DNA of 32,587 bases, taken from positions 1 through 32,587 of the forward strand of contig CAMWTJ010000021.1 of assembly GCA_947177185.1 (NCBI GenBank), written 5' to 3'. The notes below the pieces were generated by a model that had not been told where the DNA came from, searched no databases, and saw only the letters and a program-made list of their open reading frames with translations. The translations under genes and the position numbers were made by a program. Shown piece after piece: positions 30,674-32,587 of the stretch. How positions within the stretch are numbered: the stretch's first letter is position 1; each line of letters opens with the position of its first letter. The DNA is from an uncultured Porphyromonadaceae bacterium (GTDB taxonomy: Bacteria; Bacteroidota; Bacteroidia; Bacteroidales; Muribaculaceae).

Positions 30674-32092
30674 TTATTCAGCGGGGCGATAGTGCATCAG
30701 AGTGGAGAATCCGAGCTGGTCGAAGCCGCCCGAGTTGCCGCCGTAGTGGCCGCCGCCGCCGTCGGGACGGAAATGTTCGGCAATCTCGCCCACATACTTG
30801 CCGGGCACGTTGTGGCTATTGCAATAGCCGGCCCATATATCCCATCCCGGACGGATTTCGCCGCGGCCGGCGCCGGATATGGCAGTCATGATACCGCCGT
30901 TGTAAGTGTATTCGTTGAAGGGGAGCGAGCTTTCCGAGTAGAGGAACGAGGTGCTCGACAGGTTGTTTTTGTCGTAGTCCTTGCCTACCTCGGGGCGCAC
31001 CACATTGTATTTTGCGATATACTGTGCGAAAGCTATGGCGCGGCCGTCCTCGAAGGAGAAGAGGTCTTCGCCGATGCCCAAAGCCATCTGGCAGAAAGCA
31101 CCCACCATGGAAGCGCAGAGAGTGTTGTGGCCCTGGTCGCGGCCGCTTTCATTGCCCTGTGCGAGCATCTGTCCGCTGCCGTCGGGGTCCTCGAACACGC
31201 CGATCACGCCCTTGCGCATGATGCAGCCGGGGCCTTCGCCGTGCTTGAAGTGAAGGATCGCCTCGTTGACCATGTCCTGATTGTCGGCGAGGATGCCGAT
31301 GGAGAGGATGGCGGTCATGCTGGCGAGGTCCCAGTTCATCCACCAGTGGTCGGTATTGTTCATGGCAATGAAACGCGAGCAGAAGGGATAGAAATAGGTG
31401 GTCATCCAGTCCACTACGCCCTTGAAGCCGTCGCTCTTACCCCAGGAGTTGTAGTCGCGCACAAGTTCGGCGGCGTTGGCAGCCTGGTGTATCTGGAACA
31501 TGATCAGATATTCGTTGGAGTCAATCACATCGTCTTTCCACTTGTCGCGGCCGAGAAGCAGGCCCTTGTTTACAGCGGCCCAGTCCTCAAGAATCTTGAT
31601 GGCCGCGGCGGCAGCCTGTCCGTCGCCTTCGAGCTGCCATTTGAGGCCGAGCTGATAGGCTGCGGCGCAGTCGCGGAAAAAGTTGGTGTAGTTGTTGTGA
31701 ATACCGGGATAGAACTCGTCGCGCAGGCCGGCGAGGTCCCAGCGGCCGCCGCCGTCGCCCCAGTTGTTGGCGTCGAGGCGGGCCAGATATTTCACGGGGC
31801 TTGCCTGGTAGGTCACGTTGCAGAAGGCGGTGTTGGTCACCAGCTTGGTGTAGGCGTCGCTCCAGGGCTGCTGGCCGAGGTGGGCCTTGGTGTACTCGAT
31901 ATCGGCACGCGTGTGGAGCATGCAGGGGTGGTTGAAGGCGTAGGTCTTGGGCTCGTACACCTTATAGTCGAGTTCGGGCTCGGGAATCTCCCAGCTGTCG
32001 ATGTCGGTCCAGCCGTCCTCGATTTCGGAGCATGCTGTGGCGCCCATGGCGAGAGCTGCAGCTGCAAATATGATGGAAAATGCTTTTTTCAT
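30674..32092 (-). CDS. Alginate/glucuronan-lyase family lipoprotein
   Basis: This 472-residue protein has a lipoprotein signal (lipobox GATAC, cysteine 21) followed by SEIEDGW, an acidic stretch like the Bacteroidetes surface-export signal. The body matches the alginate lyase superfamily (PF05426-like, possibly PL38): a helical toroid with NDHWWMNWDLASM in the centre, and NESGRDQGHNTLC near residue 320, typical active-site neighbourhoods. The family cuts uronic-acid polymers by beta-elimination; PL38 members act on glucuronan, and the exact substrate here is not proven. It follows a DUF4979-like gene, forming the end of a polysaccharide-utilization locus whose SusC/SusD genes would be off the window. 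Confidence 0.85.
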   Translation of the reverse strand: MKKAFSIIFAAAALAMGATACSEIEDGWTDIDSWEIPEPELDYKVYEPKTYAFNHPCMLHTRADIEYTKAHLGQQPWSDAYTKLVTNTAFCNVTYQASPVKYLARLDANNWGDGGGRWDLAGLRDEFYPGIHNNYTNFFRDCAAAYQLGLKWQLEGDGQAAAAAIKILEDWAAVNKGLLLGRDKWKDDVIDSNEYLIMFQIHQAANAAELVRDYNSWGKSDGFKGVVDWMTTYFYPFCSRFIAMNNTDHWWMNWDLASMTAILSIGILADNQDMVNEAILHFKHGEGPGCIMRKGVIGVFEDPDGSGQMLAQGNESGRDQGHNTLCASMVGAFCQMALGIGEDLFSFEDGRAIAFAQYIAKYNVVRPEVGKDYDKNNLSSTSFLYSESSLPFNEYTYNGGIMTAISGAGRGEIRPGWDIWAGYCNSHNVPGKYVGEIAEHFRPDGGGGHYGGNSGGFDQLGFSTLMHYRPAE

Positions 32093-32121
32093 CTGATTGT
32101 TTTTGTAAGAGTTTTAGATTG

Positions 32122-32198
32122 GCAGAGATGTACCCGGCGCATCCGCATATCGGGAGCACATCGAGGTGCGTGGCGTATTACGCCGGGAGCATCTCTGC
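32122..32198 (-). ncRNA. Structured spacer between two PUL genes (77-base hairpin)
   Basis: GCAGAGATG (32122-32130) pairs with CATCTCTGC (32190-32198) and CCCGGCG (32133-32139) with CGCCGGG (32181-32187), separated by a TA/AG internal loop, around a 41-base loop. Smaller hairpins are possible inside, such as GGCGTATTACGCC at 32172-32184, which competes with the outer stem. It lies 10 bases after the partial gene's stop and before the lyase gene. It has no T-tract, so a role in mRNA stability or differential expression is more likely than termination (inference). Confidence 0.55.
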
Positions 32199-32207
32199 TA
32201 TGGTCTA

Positions 32208-32587
32208 TCAGTTGGACGCTTCGGCCGTGGCAAACGCCTGGGCTTCGTCGGCCGAACGGAAGGTGCGTATCCAGTACACGTCGTAGTAGGCCTTGGCCGG
32301 ATCCACATTGTCGTGGGGGATATCGGCCGCCTTGAGCTGCCAGAGGTTGAAATCGTGGGTAGTGGTGCCCCATTCGCCGAACTTGGCGGTGAGGTCAATC
32401 ATTATAAGACGGGTGCCGTCTGGCAGGTCGAAGCCGTTGTTGTCCTTGGGATTGCCGGAGTCGCGCACGTCCCAGGTGTTGTTGCCGCCCTTGGGTATGG
32501 TACACTTGATGGCCAGCACAGGACGCGCAGACGCCATGGTGAACATATTGTTGTTGTTGACGTCCATCTTGATGTCGCGGCGCCATT
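32208..32587 (-). CDS. DUF4979-like surface protein (partial, N-terminus off window)
   Basis: The frame is open to the window edge and stops at 32208, giving the last 126 codons. The sequence includes PVLAIKCTIPKGGN, GTRLIMIDLTAKFGEW, DFNLWQLKAADIPHDNVDPAK and YYDVYWIRTFRSADEAQAF. It resembles the C-terminal part of DUF4979-type proteins found in Bacteroidetes polysaccharide-utilization loci, usually lipoproteins bearing glycan-binding domains. It is upstream of the lyase gene in the same direction, with the structured spacer between. The 5' end, with the signal peptide and binding domains, is not visible. Confidence 0.65.
   Translation of the reverse strand, partial: WRRDIKMDVNNNNMFTMASARPVLAIKCTIPKGGNNTWDVRDSGNPKDNNGFDLPDGTRLIMIDLTAKFGEWGTTTHDFNLWQLKAADIPHDNVDPAKAYYDVYWIRTFRSADEAQAFATAEASN

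Noticed and set aside
1-32587. Search for CRISPR arrays, tRNA, rRNA and complete insertion sequences
   Set aside because: Read by eye only; I saw no array of regular repeats and spacers, no cloverleaf or rRNA-like stretch, and no transposase with terminal repeats.

Overview
The window reads as chromosomal DNA of a Bacteroidales gut commensal, most likely Muribaculaceae-like (inference). The support is a GC-rich backbone, Bacteroidetes -7 promoter boxes (TAnnTTTG) in front of many genes, a Bacteroidetes-type RpoZ-like protein and XerC tail, LruC-type and SusE-like/DUF4979-like surface proteins, DUF4301 and DUF6056 families, and a ferredoxin-linked 2-oxoacid oxidoreductase operon.

Layout. Positions 1-~745 are AT-richer and hold the start of a mobile-element-type helix-turn-helix gene. 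It abuts the exact 3' end of mnmE, which looks like the edge of an integrated element. From 746 to 5723 a single minus-strand operon runs ferredoxin, alpha, beta and gamma subunits of a VorB/KorA-type oxidoreductase, then a membrane-anchored NucA-like nuclease, then mnmE; most junctions are 4-base ATGA overlaps. From 5760 to 10063 lie a TlpA-like thioredoxin lipid-envelope gene with a small membrane protein, an outer-membrane barrel, and a large LruC-type lipoprotein whose promoter carries a 10-base C/G tract. From 10399 to 15319 plus-strand genes encode a TPR protein, a DUF4301 protein, BamD and RpoZ. From 15386 to 17961 a GtrB-like polyprenyl-phosphate glycosyltransferase is coupled to a DUF6056 membrane protein.

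Positions 18174-20018 form a symmetric regulatory module: two convergent HxlR regulators, each divergent from a small enzyme-like gene (an NTF2-like protein and a cupin), with inverted repeats in both divergent intergenic regions. XerC and a secreted GH13 amylase follow, then a divergent phosphoethanolamine-transferase-like enzyme. From 24436 to 27481 two paralogous GT2 glycosyltransferases sandwich a pyruvyl-transferase-family protein, divergent from a PP-loop-like protein with a CxxCxxC cluster. The right end holds an AT-rich secreted beta-helix protein and the edge of a polysaccharide-utilization locus (an alginate/glucuronan-lyase-family lipoprotein and a partial DUF4979-like protein) with a structured RNA-like spacer between the two.

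The theme of the window is the cell envelope: barrel assembly, lipid and glycan modification, surface lipoproteins and glycan breakdown. I see no tRNA, rRNA, CRISPR array or complete insertion sequence. The most unusual signals are the mnmE-end integration junction with 10-base phased repeats, the C10 tract touching a lipoprotein promoter, the twin HxlR modules and the PP-loop-like protein beside the glycosyltransferase cluster.
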